A stretch of DNA of 64,000 nucleotides from Limnoperna fortunei (GCA_944474755.1 OX104113.1:67973944-68037943); one strand, 5' to 3'. Shown: positions 11,667-24,306, numbered from the stretch's first letter. Translations and numbers: made by a program. Notes: generated by a model from the sequence alone, not told the origin.

Positions 11667-12281
11667 CTGTGCAATATTTATCTGAGGGCGGGGCCGGTGC
11701 AAAGATGGACTGGGCAGATAATTTTTTTTAAGAAAAAGAATTAGCGGGGTAATTATTTTTTTTCAACAGACTTATGGCGGGGCATATACTTTTTTACTCT
11801 TGACAAAGAGTAAAAAGAGTAAATTTCAAATTAAACAAAGAGTAAAAGTATATTTAATTAAAGAACAATAAAGAAAACCCAAAACATATAAATTATTACA
11901 TAAATTATACATACATGATATACCAAGGCATTATATCAAAATTATAGGTGTTATCTTTATTTAATGATTTATAGCGGGGTAACCTTCTTTTTTTCCAATA
12001 TGTTGAGGCGGGGTAGAAAAGTATATTTAATTAAAGAACAATAAAGAAAACCCAAAACATATAAATTATTACATAAATTATACATACATGATATACCAAG
12101 GCATTATATCAAAATTATAGGTGTTATCTTTATTTAATGATTTATAGCGGGGTAACCTTCTTTTTTTCCAATATGTTGAGGCGGGGTAGAAACCTTTTTG
12201 TAATTTTAATTGGCAGAACTACAAGTTAAAAAAAAGTCAAGTGTCATTTACTGACCCCGCCAACAAATAAATATTGCACAG
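11667..12281. mobile_element. TIR element with internal 173-bp direct repeat
   Basis: Terminal inverted repeats: CTGTGCAATATTTATCTGAG at 11667 and the reverse complement of AAATAAATATTGCACAG ending at 12281, continuing inward as GGCGGGG. Inside are two almost identical direct copies of about 173 bp (11844-12016 and 12017-12189), each ending with GCGGGG motifs, plus a diverged third part at 11740-11800. No transposase is present. A non-autonomous DNA transposon is likely; the superfamily is unassigned. Confidence 0.7.
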
Positions 12282-12502
12282 ACACTTATAAACTAGCGAC
12301 ACACGATGTTAGGAACATAAACATACGTGTGGAATCTTAAATATCTGATTAGCTACATACATGACAACTATAGTGTAAAAATAATGCATTCTTTTTGGCA
12401 AGAAAGAGTTCATTTTATATAAAGAACAGCATTTGCAAATATATTAAGAGTATTATTTTGTTTATTTTATATTCGACACTTGTTATAGAGTGAAATCTTG
12501 CA

Positions 12503-12592
12503 GTCGAGTGCATCCTGCCCGCAGTGAGACTCGAACCAGCAATCTTAGTGTTGACAGACCACGTAATCAATAGTAGACTACTCGACCATCGA
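12503..12592 (-). mobile_element. V-SINE head fragment
   Basis: Minus-strand B box (GACTCGAACCAGCAATC), then GTGTTGACAGACCACGTAAT and the decayed A-box end. It lies just before the full-length copy at 12660. Confidence 0.8.
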
Positions 12593-12659
12593 TGCTCACT
12601 TCACTAAAAACTTACGTATATTATATCAGGGTAACTATCGATGTTGTTGGGTTTTCTTT

Positions 12660-12895
12660 TTTTGTTGTTTAACAATTTTTCAGCTTTATCATGGCGTCAA
12701 GTTTTTATTGGCGTGAAGCCGGAGAACCCGGAGAAAACCCCCGACCTTTGATAGGACAACTGGCAATCCTTATCAAATAAGATTGGAGTCGAGTACACCC
12801 TGCCTGCAGTGAGACTCGAACCCGCAATCTCGGTGTTGACAGACCACGTGATCAATAGTAGACGAACTACCTTAACCACTCGGCCATCGACACTC
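12660..12895 (-). mobile_element. Near full-length V-SINE (RUDI-like)
   Basis: All parts occur in reverse complement: tail (TTTAACAATTTTTCAGC), body (CGGAGAACCCGGAGAAAACC), linker (AGATTGGAGTCGAGTACACC), B box (GACTCGAACCCGC) and A-box end (ACCACTCGGCCATCGA). Confidence 0.85.
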
Positions 12896-12899
12896 CGGT

Positions 12900-13700
12900 A
12901 ACTATCGATAAATGGCCTCGGTGATCTAGCGTTAATGCAAGATACCATACATCTACTACTGTTTAATTTGTCATCACTAAGGTTGCGAGTTTCTCTTCGA
13001 CTCCGGACAGGGTCTAGAGTCACTCTTTTTTCATTGACAAGGATTGTTAGCTTTCAGTCAAATACTTCGGCCCACCATCCCAGCCCCAATGAAATTGAAA
13101 GTTGCGAAAAAGTTGACAAATTATGTAAGCAAATTAACAAACTAATGATAACATGTAAACACATGTACTGTTAAAGATATGTATTTTAAATTTATATTTA
13201 ATACATAATATTATGTCTGTGTACTCTCACGGATAATGAGCATAATGTATATACGATACCTGGAATCGAAATACACGTTTTTGGGACCGATGATTTAACA
13301 AGAATGACTTTCTCTCGTGTATCATTCAACTAAAACCTGATAATGAAATATACGACGTGTAAAGATACCCCAGTTTTGTCAAATTAACTCTCGTGTTACT
13401 ATAAACAGTGGCCATAATGTATTGTTTTTTTTTCAAATTTCGAGCATTAATTTGACCTTAAGTTTTCTTGTGAAATTGTAAAATAATCGTTTTCAAAGTT
13501 CTATGTGCGAACACACACCGGTATATGATTATCATCATTGATATTTCTATAATAGTGATTTTTTTATGTTTGTCATGTATTGACAAAATGGAAATAAAAT
13601 ATCAAAAATCATAGTAAAAACACGTCCTTTTCTCTCTCTGGCATCAAGACCACCATGCATAAAATATACAAACAATCGATTGACACGATATGGTTATTAA
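12900..13700. other. No feature recognised
   Basis: A possible decayed SINE relic (ACTCCGGACAGGGTCTAGAG) occurs near 12990. Otherwise nothing is supportable. Confidence 0.35.
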
Positions 13701-13714
13701 GTGGCTCAAAACAA

Positions 13715-14250
13715 AGTTTGGGCGACTTATTGTTTATTTAAGTCACCGACCACGAATGGTCGGAGGAGGTATGTTTTCTGCCCAGTCAATAATTTTGGCC
13801 GGCAATATTGGGTCGAGGGATCCTCATGAAACTTTGCAAAAACATGCAATCCCATATCTAGTAAAAAACTGGCCGCCATTGAAAATAAAAGTTCATATTT
13901 AAGATCTCTGTGATGGTATCTATCGATTTCAACGACAATATGACAGTTGACTATCCTTAGCGTTTACCCATCAATCTTGTCCGCTGGTTTTTATAGAGAT
14001 ACGATGTTTGATCAACACGAAACTTGTATATTGGGGCAAATCTGAAGATGTGCATTAAACATTTTCAAGATGGCCGCCGTTACAAATAAAAGTACATTTC
14101 CCAGATCCCTGGGATGGCTAGAGCGATTTCAATGGAAATTAGTACACTGATAGTCAACTTTGTTCGATTTTAAAGATTTTTTTCAAGGCATATGTTAATG
14201 CACTGATTTCAATGGAATAATATCAATGGAGATTTTGGGCGACTTTTGTG
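13715..14250. repeat. Degenerate tandem repeat, possibly Helentron-like
   Basis: Two diverged units share GGCCGCCATTGAAAATAAAA / GGCCGCCGTTACAAATAAAA and CTGTGATGG/CCTGGGATGG followed by CGATTTCAA. The left end holds a small perfect palindrome, CCGACCACGAATGGTCGG. TTTGGGCGACTT appears near both ends. The layout (palindrome plus tandem units) resembles the Helentron-like elements further on, but the ends are not resolved. Confidence 0.45.
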
Positions 14251-14269
14251 TTGGCACCTTAACGCAGTA

Positions 14270-15090
14270 TCAATAATTGATCTGCAACCAATTTTTACAA
14301 GAGAATTATAGAATCTAATATGGCCGGTTACCGTACTATTATCATGGTCTACATATATAATATGCTTATAAAGTAACATATATAATTACATGAGGTATTT
14401 TAATTTAAGACCCCCTGTAGAAGACACGAATGAGTGATTTCATGTACTTGGGCCGTGGTTCGAGAATTGTATTGTTATATCTGGTAATATTTCCTATATC
14501 AATTACCATTGACACATTCGAGCAATTGAATTTAAAAACAACAAAATTATATAGGATGAACTTGCCATTTGTCAAAAAGGAGAAAGTAATAAAAACGGTG
14601 ATAAAAATAACAAGAGACACTTCCCTCAAGATAAGAATGACACATTTGGTCACAGACAAATTAAACATGATATTATTCCCTTACGTATATTAGTTACTCA
14701 AGGCAGTTTCCAAAATATCAGTGATATGGGGTCTTTGTACACAGCACAAACGCTATTGTTATTACATATTCAGAGGAATTTCTTGAAGTAATATTTATTC
14801 TTCACGTAAGTGAACGTTAATGGTAACTAAAGCACATGGTCATGGTAGTCAGAACGGGATTGCGTTGTGTTTAACATCTGGGAGGGGCCCTTGCTGACCT
14901 CTCCTCGCATACCCGTTGCCGAGAACTGCAGACGATCATATGGTTTTACTACTGCTTTTGATGGGATTTCGTGTCTTATTTTGTAGATTTCTATCATAGG
15001 GATTAAAAGACTTTGTCTAATCCTTAAGTTAATTTGTTAAGTTATGCTATAGGTATTCCGATTTACTAGACCGCTCACTGCTATTTATTA
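14270..15090. other. No feature recognised
   Basis: Short open frames on both strands at 14405-14693 overlap and have no recognisable content. Confidence 0.35.
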
Positions 15091-15099
15091 CTCCTAGGC

Positions 15100-15480
15100 G
15101 TAACAGCCGGTACGGCAGGTACGGCTTCCGCCGTACCAATAACTTTTACAGGTAAGGCATGCCGTACCAATAATTTTCAGAAATAAAAAAATAAATAAAA
15201 TATTGCTTACGAAACCCATCTTTTAAGACCTAATATAAGTGCTAGGAAATCGCCAGAAGGCAGGATTTTGCAGCATTTACCCCAGAGCTTCCGAGGCCTT
15301 AAGCAGCCCCAGAACCCCTGCCGTAAAGCCACCTCTGCGAGGTGGACAGGATCACTGCGCGATGCTGATTAGCATTCCGCCGTACCAATATCAAATGCGA
15401 TGCTACGCCTTTGTTACTAAGACACTTGAACAACGATTTGTTTACCTCTTTTTATAGGTTGAAGTTCTATGGCCGTCACC
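15100..15480. repeat. GC-richer repeat-like block with GGTACGGC palindromes
   Basis: It contains GGTACGGCAGGTACGGCTTC and GCCGTACCAAT in inverted arrangement (15108-15170 and 15378-15390). A GC-rich stretch follows (CCCCAGAGCTTCCGAGGCCT) that differs in composition from its surroundings. A decayed transposon is likely, but no ends could be defined. Confidence 0.4.
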
Positions 15481-15510
15481 AAGGCTGAATTGATCGTTAT
15501 GGGAAACCCT

Positions 15511-15602
15511 AGAATGAATAATCGTACCCTCGCTTTTTTTTGCGTTAATCCGACAAATCACAAAACTAATTTCAGATTATAATGGCAGTAAAATTCGGCC
15601 TA
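15511..15602 (+). repeat. Dispersed repeat, copy 1 of 3
   Basis: GAATAATCGTACCCTCGCTT, then CGACAAATCACAAAACTAAT and GGCAGTAAAATTCGGCC. Related copies: 37290-37372 (minus) and 45020-45078 (plus, partial). Confidence 0.7.
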
Positions 15603-15945
15603 GCGAAACCCATCGCTCAAATATGACCGGAAATTTTCGCTGAGTCAAAGGCAGCCTTTTCTATTCTTGGATTTGTCCTTTTCCTAGACATGACAATGAG
15701 TAACTCGACGGGGTCTAATTAGGGGCAGCACTGCTTACTCCTCCGAAGCACCTGAATGCATGCATGGTTTTTATTGGGTTAGGATTAATATCTTTCTGTT
15801 TTTGTGTTTTTGTTTTGTTTTGTGGTGTATGTTTGTCTAAATCGGGTTTAGTAATCGTCTCCCTACTTTAAGCTCTGGTTGTTCTCTCGGTTTCTTTGTT
15901 ATTTTCTTGTGTTGCTTGATAGGATGTTAACTGTTTATCTTCTGC

Positions 15946-16090
15946 CAGTGGCGGATCGAAGTCAGGTGGCGGGACCCGCACCCCTTGTGAGGTAACATCT
16001 TTAAAATGCGTCTTTAAGAGCCTGTGACCTAACAAAAAAAGTGCCCCGAGCGTCCCCCCCCTTTTATGAGAAATCCTGGATTCGCCACTG
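15946..16090. mobile_element. hAT-type MITE
   Basis: It has short terminal inverted repeats CAGTGGCGGATC and GGATTCGCCACTG, a terminal sequence typical of hAT elements in animals. The 145-bp interior has no transposase. A matching 8-bp target duplication was not found, so the copy is probably old. Confidence 0.7.
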
Positions 16091-16099
16091 TAATACAGC

Positions 16100-19000
16100 A
16101 ATCTTTAGAATTAAATGTTATTCATTATTTCATATATATATATAAAGTTTGTATCGTTACTGCTAAATAAGAACAAGAAAATAATATGTCAAAATAGAGT
16201 GTATCACGACCAAAATAAGCTGTGGTGATGCTCTCCCGCCATGCGAACATGACTAAACCCCAAAAAAGCGTTCTTCATTTAGCTTTGTCATGGTTAAATG
16301 ATACTCCAAAAGCCATGTGGGATCCTAACTAATTATTAAGTTTGTCCCATTATTTGTTTTATCCTTCATGAGGAGACCACCTCTAGACTGCAGTACCACG
16401 CAGAGTAACTTAATTAAAATACCTCTTGTAATGCCCATTGTGTAAAATCAACACAAAAACATTTAATAATCGACTGTAATATATTTCTTGCACTTGTCTG
16501 CTTCACCACAAAAGACCAGTTTGAATTAATAATAGATTTTACTACATCTGCTGTACAGTCAATATTCATTATTAAACTTTTTTGAATTGATCAATTTAAT
16601 CATAACAAAATCTTCACTTTAAATTGTTGGAATGTCGAAATTAAATTACGTATTAAAATTTTGAAAAAAAATCTCCCAAGGCGGAATCTTTTTTTATGAC
16701 TGTACTCACATAAAAAAAATAGAACAAACGGTACAGAATGAAGAGAAACAAACTTATTTTAACAGATACTTTTATGTTTATTAGTACCCTCAAAGCATAT
16801 CCGCTACATGTAGATTGGTATCGTACGCAATTGTAGTGATTAACTGTAATACAAACATCGACAAAGCCTTTCCATTACGAGTTTATGACCTAAATAAGGC
16901 ATTGATTACAGTAATGTAAAGTTAGACCTTGGTCCATTCTCAAAGGACATACCATTACAATAGTTTTGATGATGCAATTCTTTTGAAATAAGTAATGTCC
17001 AAAGGTCATCGCCTCAACTTTACAGTTGATAAATATCACAACATAAGTACTGTTATCTTCTGAAATGTACATGAATGTAATTGAACAAGATTATATGATT
17101 ATATATGATATTGACCACCTTGCCATCTGTCCTCTGAGCTCCGTCCTAACGTCAATTGGTCTATAAACTTTTAAAAGTCTATGCCAAAGAGAGGCATGAA
17201 TATGAACAAACACCGATCGAGCAATAATCTGGCTAAAAAATTTTAAAATGGAATTGCAATTAAGACTGCAAGACTGGTGTTTTAGATTTAATGTAAACTT
17301 AAAGCATAAACTTCATGATTGATATTTGTATGCAAATTATATGAGATTTTCAGCAAAAATATGGAAATATGACGTGTGACAAACAACAATCGACTGTTAG
17401 TCATAACAAAATATTTTGAAATGACTAAATGGTAGTAAATGTGTAAGTATAAGAGATGAATTTTAATTGCGAATATTTATATACAATGGACACAAAAATA
17501 AGTATGACACATATTTTTAATTCCGCTAGTGTTATCTTTTGGTTTAAAAATGTTTGCGGTTTAAAAGTTTTTATTTCTTTTTAAAGAAATAATCTCCGAT
17601 TTAGATTAGTTTTTACTCCAAATACTTGTCGTTTTATTTACTTTCAATCTTGTATAAGTACTATTAACCATTCGCAGAATTGACTACAGTGGTTTGATTA
17701 TTTTATTCTGGGATTAAGATTAATCTTTAATGTTGGTCATTTGTCAAGTTTTGATATATACTTTTCTAAACATTGTATAATGTACACCTGCTTAAAATAA
17801 ACCAGCATTCAAAGTGGCGAGTTGTAATCATTTTCATATTATGTCCACTAATCTCCCAAACAATGAATCAACGAAAACATTTTTGAGTAATTAACAAAAA
17901 AACCCACAACATATGACACATATCAGAAACGCCTCGTATCCATGTTAATACAATGGAGACTATGAGTAGAGATCATAGCTCGCACGTTAAACTTTGAAAC
18001 GAACAACTAGGATTCACCAAGGTCGTTTGGACTAAAAGCCATGAAAATGTTGAAGCATCTAATACACGTCTAATTTTACATGATGAATGTAAGTGTCCTC
18101 AATCGGCTTCATCGGAAAAATGCGGACACAAAAGGCCTTATTATATGAATAGAATTGGGCATGTGTTTGATTGGTTTAGAAACTACTTTCATGTCATGTT
18201 AAATTGAAATGGTACTAAAATTGCATATTATGGTTGTTTTTGTCCGCTGCATAGTTTCATTCCAAAACTAGACTACAAGCGGTCAAGCGGAATTCAAAAT
18301 TAACTTGTATTACCCTAAAAATAGATCGAAAAGTATAATTGTTCATATATGGCTGTCTGCTGTTAATAGATTTGCTGCGATAGACGATGATATCTTGATT
18401 TTATTCATGTAATAAAAACATTTAATAGCTTTGATATTTCACCGCTATTGGTATTTTTCAGCTCAAAAAATTATATTCACAATGCCTAGCGGCTCGGTGA
18501 ATAGTACGTTTTCCCTGGTTAAGAAATCCTGATATCGACCTACATGTATGTCAGTCAGTTACTGTATAGTATCTCCCTATTACTAGGATAAAGCGAATTA
18601 CGCGTAAAACTGCTATGCTGCACTACATGATGGGCATGATATTGTCCTTGTTTACACATGTACAGGGTCTTTATATTCGATTATTTTTTACCGAGCGATA
18701 GCGATAAAGGCCAAGACCATATGTGCGCACAAGATTTGAAACTCGTGCCCTTAAGTTTGTTACTCGTGCACACAAGTTAGTAATTCGTGCGAACAAGATT
18801 TGAAACTCGTGCGCATAAGTTTGAAACTCTTTAAAAAGTTATAAATTATTTTTTCTATGGCTCGTACGGGCTTCCATACATCAGTCTAGAATACGAATAA
18901 ATCTAGGAGAAACAAGTACTTGCATGGTTTGAAGAACAATGGCCAATTTTATGTACGTTTACGTGTGTTTGATAGAAATTAAGCCACATTATTCATTGAG

Positions 19001-20330
19001 ACCACCTTGAACTCACAATCCTTTTCAAATAATAATGAAAACAATAGAAGATCCAATTCAACAATGTTTATTGACGAAATTCTAACGGCAGCAAAATGAC
19101 CATACGATATTAAGGCTTTGGCTCCATGTTACAGTATTGTTACCAAAAACAAATAATTAACTACCAACATAGCGTGCAAAAATGTTTATTATTAGGTTCT
19201 CTAATAATTGTTGTCGTCCAACATCTATTCAATGAACAGATTCGACACTATAGTACGAATTATTATCACGCAAACAAAACGACGGAATTGGGCAGTATTT
19301 CTTAAGTCATGTATACTTTGCCGATATTATCTCTCATTTTATCAATTTAAAATAATTATTTTAAGAAATCAATTCTATTTTTGACGTAGATATGTTATAA
19401 AACTCACACCTGTTGAGATCATGGGGTTCAAGATCTATTTCTAATAAAAAGAAAACATATCGGAATTGCAAACTTAAAATGAATAAAGACTCTATCGGTT
19501 AAGTCTGACATGAAAAAAAATGAAATAATTATAGGTAAAAACAAGAAAAGCACGCTATAATATTGGAAATATGGCATCTACTATGCGATTTTTGCAAATG
19601 TTAAGGACTTTTAATATACATTGAAGTGTAAACAATATACCCATGTATAAGAACATCTATATAGTTAATAAACTTTTGTACAGTTAAGGTGACCCTATTC
19701 CCATGTTAGATGTTGGTAATAAATGGAAAGGTTAACCATCACAAATTCATTTAGAAGAATATTTTTATGGAGTTGTTTAAATTATCATTTCAATATCCGT
19801 TTACAAATTCATACACCTATCAACATCTCATAAATTAGAGTTACCTTATTCACAGGTGAAACTTAATTGCTTAAAAGTCTTTGATGTTCGACTCATTAAT
19901 CAAATTTACGTCATGCATAGGTGCATAATTTATTCAATGGAAACTGGTGTCTAATCGAAATCTAACATTATTACAACATGCATAGTTATTTTAATGTATA
20001 CTTGAAATATTAGCTGTTTTTCGTTCGTGTGACTATAAACATTTTTCAAACAAACGATTTTAAGTCGGTCAACGTGTCCTTAATGTCAAGTTATCTTTCA
20101 CTGTTAATATAACTGTGGTAATATCTTCTTAAGTACATTCTCACTATAAAAATATCGTTAAAAATGTGTAGCTGAATTTATCGTCTTTATATAACTGGAT
20201 TTTGAATGGTATAACATCTGTTGGTCATTGAACGAGAAATCATTCAAAAATATACAGAACATGCATCACCGAGCGTTTACCTGCAATTTTGTAAGGACGT
20301 TTACCTTTAGAAGTGAATTAGATAATAGTT
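16100..20330. other. Long AT-rich stretch without recognised genes
   Basis: Apart from the short minisatellite at 18715-18835, no gene, RNA gene or transposon could be supported over about 4.2 kb. Reading frames are short and low in complexity. Confidence 0.45.
18715..18835. repeat. Short minisatellite, ~26-bp unit
   Basis: Four or five diverged copies of GCACAAGATTTGAAACTCGT and variants (AAGTTTGTTACTCGTGC). Confidence 0.75.
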
Positions 20331-20859
20331 TTCACAGGTCGCAGTATGTTCTTTTCATGTGGTGGTAAAAATCAAGGACGTCAAATATTCCATGTTTTTT
20401 AATCATAAATGCGATTTTCTTTTTGTATTCAATAGAGACTCCGCAGGATGTCAAGTTGATGTAACTTTCTGCGTAATTAAATTCGAAATAAGTTATAACA
20501 CTGTTTGTTGCTATTGTGATTGATTTGAATGGTTGCTTAATGACAAGAACATGAAAAAAGGAAAGAAACAACAAATCAACTGCGAAAATAGGATGAACCA
20601 GCAGAAAGAGTCTTAAATGTACAAGACATTTTATCCAGACTGAAGACAACTGACTTTCTTTAAAAAATTTAATCAGTGTTGGCATCAATGTGGTCTCCAT
20701 ATCAAAGTCGAAAATTGTGATGTCACTATTATAACAGTAATAAAAAAGGGCTTCAAAAATACAGTGACACTTAAATCTCCATGAGTGGCATAAATGAAAT
20801 ACGGATCCTAAAAATGTCTTATCTTAAGTCCCGGATCTCTTCCCCAATGTGCCAGCATT

Positions 20860-21420
20860 AAAAACTATTTATTTGTCGACACTCTATACGACCATCCCTC
20901 ATATGATGCGTAAAACCAGACTTAAAAGATTTTATTAAACGCTGCTTTTCAAAGAAAAACGGAATATGGATGACATGTTTTTTCAACAGACTGTTGGTCT
21001 TCCATTGGGTACTAATTGTGCTCCTCTCCTCTCCGAACTCCTAGAAGGCCTGCTGGAGAAGAAAGAAAAGACACTGTTCCAGACCTTTAATTTCACATTC
21101 TGCTTTATTGATGATGCTTCGTCTGTGAACATTGCAAAGTATGGTAACTATTTGCATTCAATCTACCCAAGCTAGCTTGATATTAGGGACACCACCAATA
21201 CACTAAGGTCGGCCTTTTACTTAGACCTAATTCTAGAAACAGACTTGGGAAAACTATACAAACTAGACTCTATGAAAAACGGAAAGTCTTCACCTTTTCA
21301 ATTGTCAACTTCCCGTTCTTGATAGCAACATTCCAGCAGCTCCGGCGTATTGTGTGTACATTTCACAATCCATACGTTATTCTAGATCCTGTGATCGGTA
21401 TTGCTGTTGACTACTAAGCT
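20860..21420 (+). pseudogene. Reverse transcriptase fragment, retroelement relic
   Basis: The segment 20966-21175 reads with the RT motif block FFQQTVGLPLGTNCAPLL and, about 35 residues on, FIDDASS at the place of the catalytic F/Y-x-DD box. After the stop at 21173 the similarity pattern continues with LDIRDTTN and FYLDLILE, then with a frameshift into LSTSRS and CVHFTIHTLF, which fits the known continuation (SYLDL..., VNFPFLSSNIP..., VYISQLIRY) of this RT family in invertebrate retroelements. It is truncated at both ends and frame-broken. A Penelope-like or related non-LTR source is possible, but the class was not determined. Confidence 0.7.
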
Positions 21421-21552
21421 ACCCAAGAAACCCATCTGCCAATCATCAATGGTAACGTCATCGATATATCCCGTCGTCTTTGGTAACAGGCTGATACGAT
21501 ATGCATATGGGCCTTTATATCAGCCCGTCGTCAATAGTGACCTCACAGCCTA

Positions 21553-21607
21553 ACAAGTCAGGGTTTCTGTGTCCACATGTTTCGTGGACACAGAACCCTG
21601 ACTTGTG
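21553..21607. mobile_element. Interior-less copy of the 1021-1460 MITE
   Basis: ACAAGTCAGGGTTTCTGTGT and CCACATG are followed after 4 bases by the reverse complement (GTGGACACAGAACCCTGACT, TGT), forming an almost continuous palindrome. The arm sequence is the same as the outer arm of 1021-1460. Confidence 0.75.
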
Positions 21608-21775
21608 AGGATGGTGACCTCATTGATATCCCTCTGTCGTCAATAAAGATGTCGCGGGTCAAAGAAAAGTTATGTTGTGTATAAAAATTTATTATTTTGA
21701 TTATTAATGAATTAAAATTTAAAAATCTATTTTAATACAAGTTTATGATATACTTAAAATATTCGATAAATAGAT

Positions 21776-21884
21776 TATGACATTGCATCCATATCGCCGC
21801 CTAGTATCAGCGTTTGAGCTAAGCATTTTGGGCTTTATATGAGCCTCGAGTTCATACTCGGGCCAATATGGAAAATGCAATGTA
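21776..21884. mobile_element. Small inverted-repeat element
   Basis: GACATTGCATCCATAT at the left pairs with ATATGGAAAATGCAATG at the right; the interior also pairs in part (CTTTATATGAGCCTCGAG...). It is a MITE-like or fold-back unit. Confidence 0.55.
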
Positions 21885-22251
21885 TTCAGGTTAACATCTA
21901 TTAAATAGATTTACATAGGTGACCATTATAACATTTTATAGAATACTGAATTTACCTTAAGTTCACTATTAGTGGCAACCTTATTTTCTCAAAATACCAT
22001 GTCTTCGCTAAAAAATATCTGACCGGACAACAATATTAAAGTCTAAATAAAAATGTATTCTATAGTTTACCAAATGACGCTACAAATAGAGCTAGTTTCA
22101 GTTGTCAGATGGATCGAAACCACAATTGTTGAAGACCTCTTTTTCCCTCTTTGTTTATATTAACATAAAGTCAATTTTAAAAAATTCCACCTTCGTTTCT
22201 GGAACGCCATTTGGGGGTCTGAAAGTTCCTCTTCTAAACTCACGTGTCTAA

Positions 22252-22392
22252 ACTATATCCCAAATTCAGAAAACTGTAATACCTCAAACTTTTTTAAAAG
22301 CTCTGGAAGCATCCCTATCTTCATCGATGAAGTCCAAGAGACCCCGAGAACAGGAAATTGGCAATTATTCCACTAGACTAAATTACTCCTAA
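22252..22392 (+). other. Coding-like segment left of the tandem duplication
   Basis: The frame is open for 46 codons with ordinary protein-like content (for example IQKTVIPQTFLKALEA, then RPREQEIGNYSTRLN) and is preceded by CCCAAATTCAG, a possible acceptor. The first copy of the 2.5-kb duplication begins at 22375 inside this segment. The protein is not recognised. Genuine exon or chance cannot be decided. Confidence 0.25.
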
Positions 22393-23174
22393 TCCATTAT
22401 ATTTCATCAAATGTTTAATTTTAATTTTTTTTTCAAAGATCCTTCTTTCCAATAAGCCCCAAAAGTAGAACCAACAAGAAAAAAGCCAAAGAAAAAAAAT
22501 TACAAAGAAATACACTATTTTATGGGGAACTACACTACACGAGTTGCAAAGGTCATTAATTGTGTTGTTGTTCCAGATGGATAGGTGCCAGTCTGTTAAG
22601 TTTCGTACAAAATCTAATTCTTGCTTGAAATGAATAAATTTGGATACATTTCACTTCTAAAATATATGTGCATCATATAAACTTAATTTCAAACAGGTTC
22701 ATTCAGAATTACAATTTGTATGCACAGCGAAAGTAGAACTACTTTGGTTCTTTTAAGCACTACTTTTGTAATTACTACGGCATCAACTGATTGGCTAGAG
22801 GTTAACCTTAATCTATTATCATATATTTAGTATAAAGATATATTTGTTTTTGAATATATGATACTGCAGGATGAGATATGGATTTATTTGAAAATTGCAA
22901 TTTAAAGTATATGATAAAAACTAACGATATCACATCGCGTATCAACCCTAGACCCATATCTGACCTCAATGCTGTCAGAAGATATGGAGATCAGTTAAAT
23001 ACGGGATGTGATAAGTCATTTTAACATCATAATATTGTAAGATGAAAAGTACACTTAATAAAAAAGAGAATTCCTCATTTCAGAAAATGCAACCACCTAT
23101 GCATTCTCCCTCTGTTTATACGAATACAAAATATGTAAAATATCATAAAATAAATGATTTTTCAGTCTAGTCAG

Positions 23175-24225
23175 TACGGAAGCCATAAAGGGACATGCAA
23201 AAAAAAAAAATATTAATCCGAGATCTCGGATTACTAATCCGTTATCTCAGTTTACTAATCCGAGATCTCGGATTACTAATCCGAGATCTCGGTTTAATAA
23301 TCCGTTATCTCGGTTTACCAATCCGAGATCTCGGTTTACAAATCCGAGATCTCGGTTTACAAATCCGTTATCTCGGTTTACCAATCCGAGATCTCGGTTT
23401 ACAAATCCGTTATCTCGGTTTACCAATCCGAGATCTCGGTTTAATAATCCGTTATCTCTGTTTACCAATCCGAGATCTCGGTTTACAAATCCGTTATCTC
23501 GGTTTACCAATCCGAGATCTCGGTTTAATAATCCGTTATATCGGTTTACCAATCCGAGATCTCGGTTTACAAATCGGTTATCTCGGTTTACAAATCCGTT
23601 ATCTCGGTTTACCAATCCGAGATCTCGGTTTACCAATCCGAGATCTCGGTTTACTAATCCGAGATCTCGGTTTACCAATCCGAGATCTCGGTTTACTAAT
23701 CCGTTATCTCGGTTTACTAATCCGAGATCTCGGTTTAATAATCCGTTATCTCGGTTTACCAATCCGAGATCTCGGTTTACAAATCCGAGATCTCGGTTTA
23801 CAAATCCGTTATCTCGGTTTACCAATCCGAGATCTCGGTTTACAAATCCGTTATCTCGGTTTACCAATCCGAGATCTCGGTTTACCAATCCGAGATCTCG
23901 GTTTAATAATCCGTTATCTCGGTTTACCAATCCGAGATCTCGGTTTACAAATCCGTTATCTCGGTTTACCAATCCGATTGGTAAACCGAGATCTCGGATT
24001 AGTAAACCGAGATCTCGGATTGGTAATCCGAGATCTCGGATTGGTAAACCGAGATCTCGGATTGGTAAACCGAGATCACGGATTAGTAAACCGAAATCTC
24101 GGATTGGTAAACCGAGATAACGGATTAGTAAACCGAGATCTCGGATTGGTAAACTGAGATAACGGATTAGTAATCCGAGATCTCGGATTAATATTTTTTT
24201 TGCATGTCCCTTTATGGCTTCCGTA
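23175..24225. mobile_element. TIR element filled with palindromic 21-bp minisatellite
   Basis: Ends are TACGGAAGCCATAAAGGGAC plus ATG and the exact reverse complement ending CTTCCGTA at 24225. The inverted repeat continues through an A/T tract into TTAATCCGAGATCTCGGATT. Flanking AGTCAG (23169-23174 and 24226-24231) may be a target duplication, although a weak ~50-bp duplication of the flanks blurs this. The interior is about 46 units of AATCCGAGATCTCGGTTTAC and AATCCGTTATCTCGGTTTAC types, 21 bp each, mostly palindromic at the core (CCGAGATCTCGG). Unit orientation flips once, at about 23975, giving about 36 units on the left and 10 on the right. Long open frames on both strands exist only because 21 is a multiple of three. 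No transposase is present. Confidence 0.85.
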
Positions 24226-24306
24226 AGTCAGTGAATGTAAAATATAGTAAAAAATAAATTATTTTTCAGTCGTCAGTGAAAGGGGAATAACCTGTATTAA
24301 AAATAT

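Noticed and set aside
20332..20700. 122-codon minus-strand frame as a gene
   Set aside because: No recognisable domain, no clear splice or poly(A) context, and such lengths are expected a few times by chance in 64 kb of this composition.
23195..24157. 320-codon plus-strand and 241-codon minus-strand frames (and the 334/308/241-codon equivalents near 25.7-26.7 kb)
   Set aside because: They follow exactly from a 21-bp repeat without stop codons. Both strands and more than one frame are open, and the peptide is a 7-residue repeat.
23207..24190. CRISPR array
   Set aside because: No spacers: the units are contiguous 21-bp palindromic repeats in a eukaryotic element.
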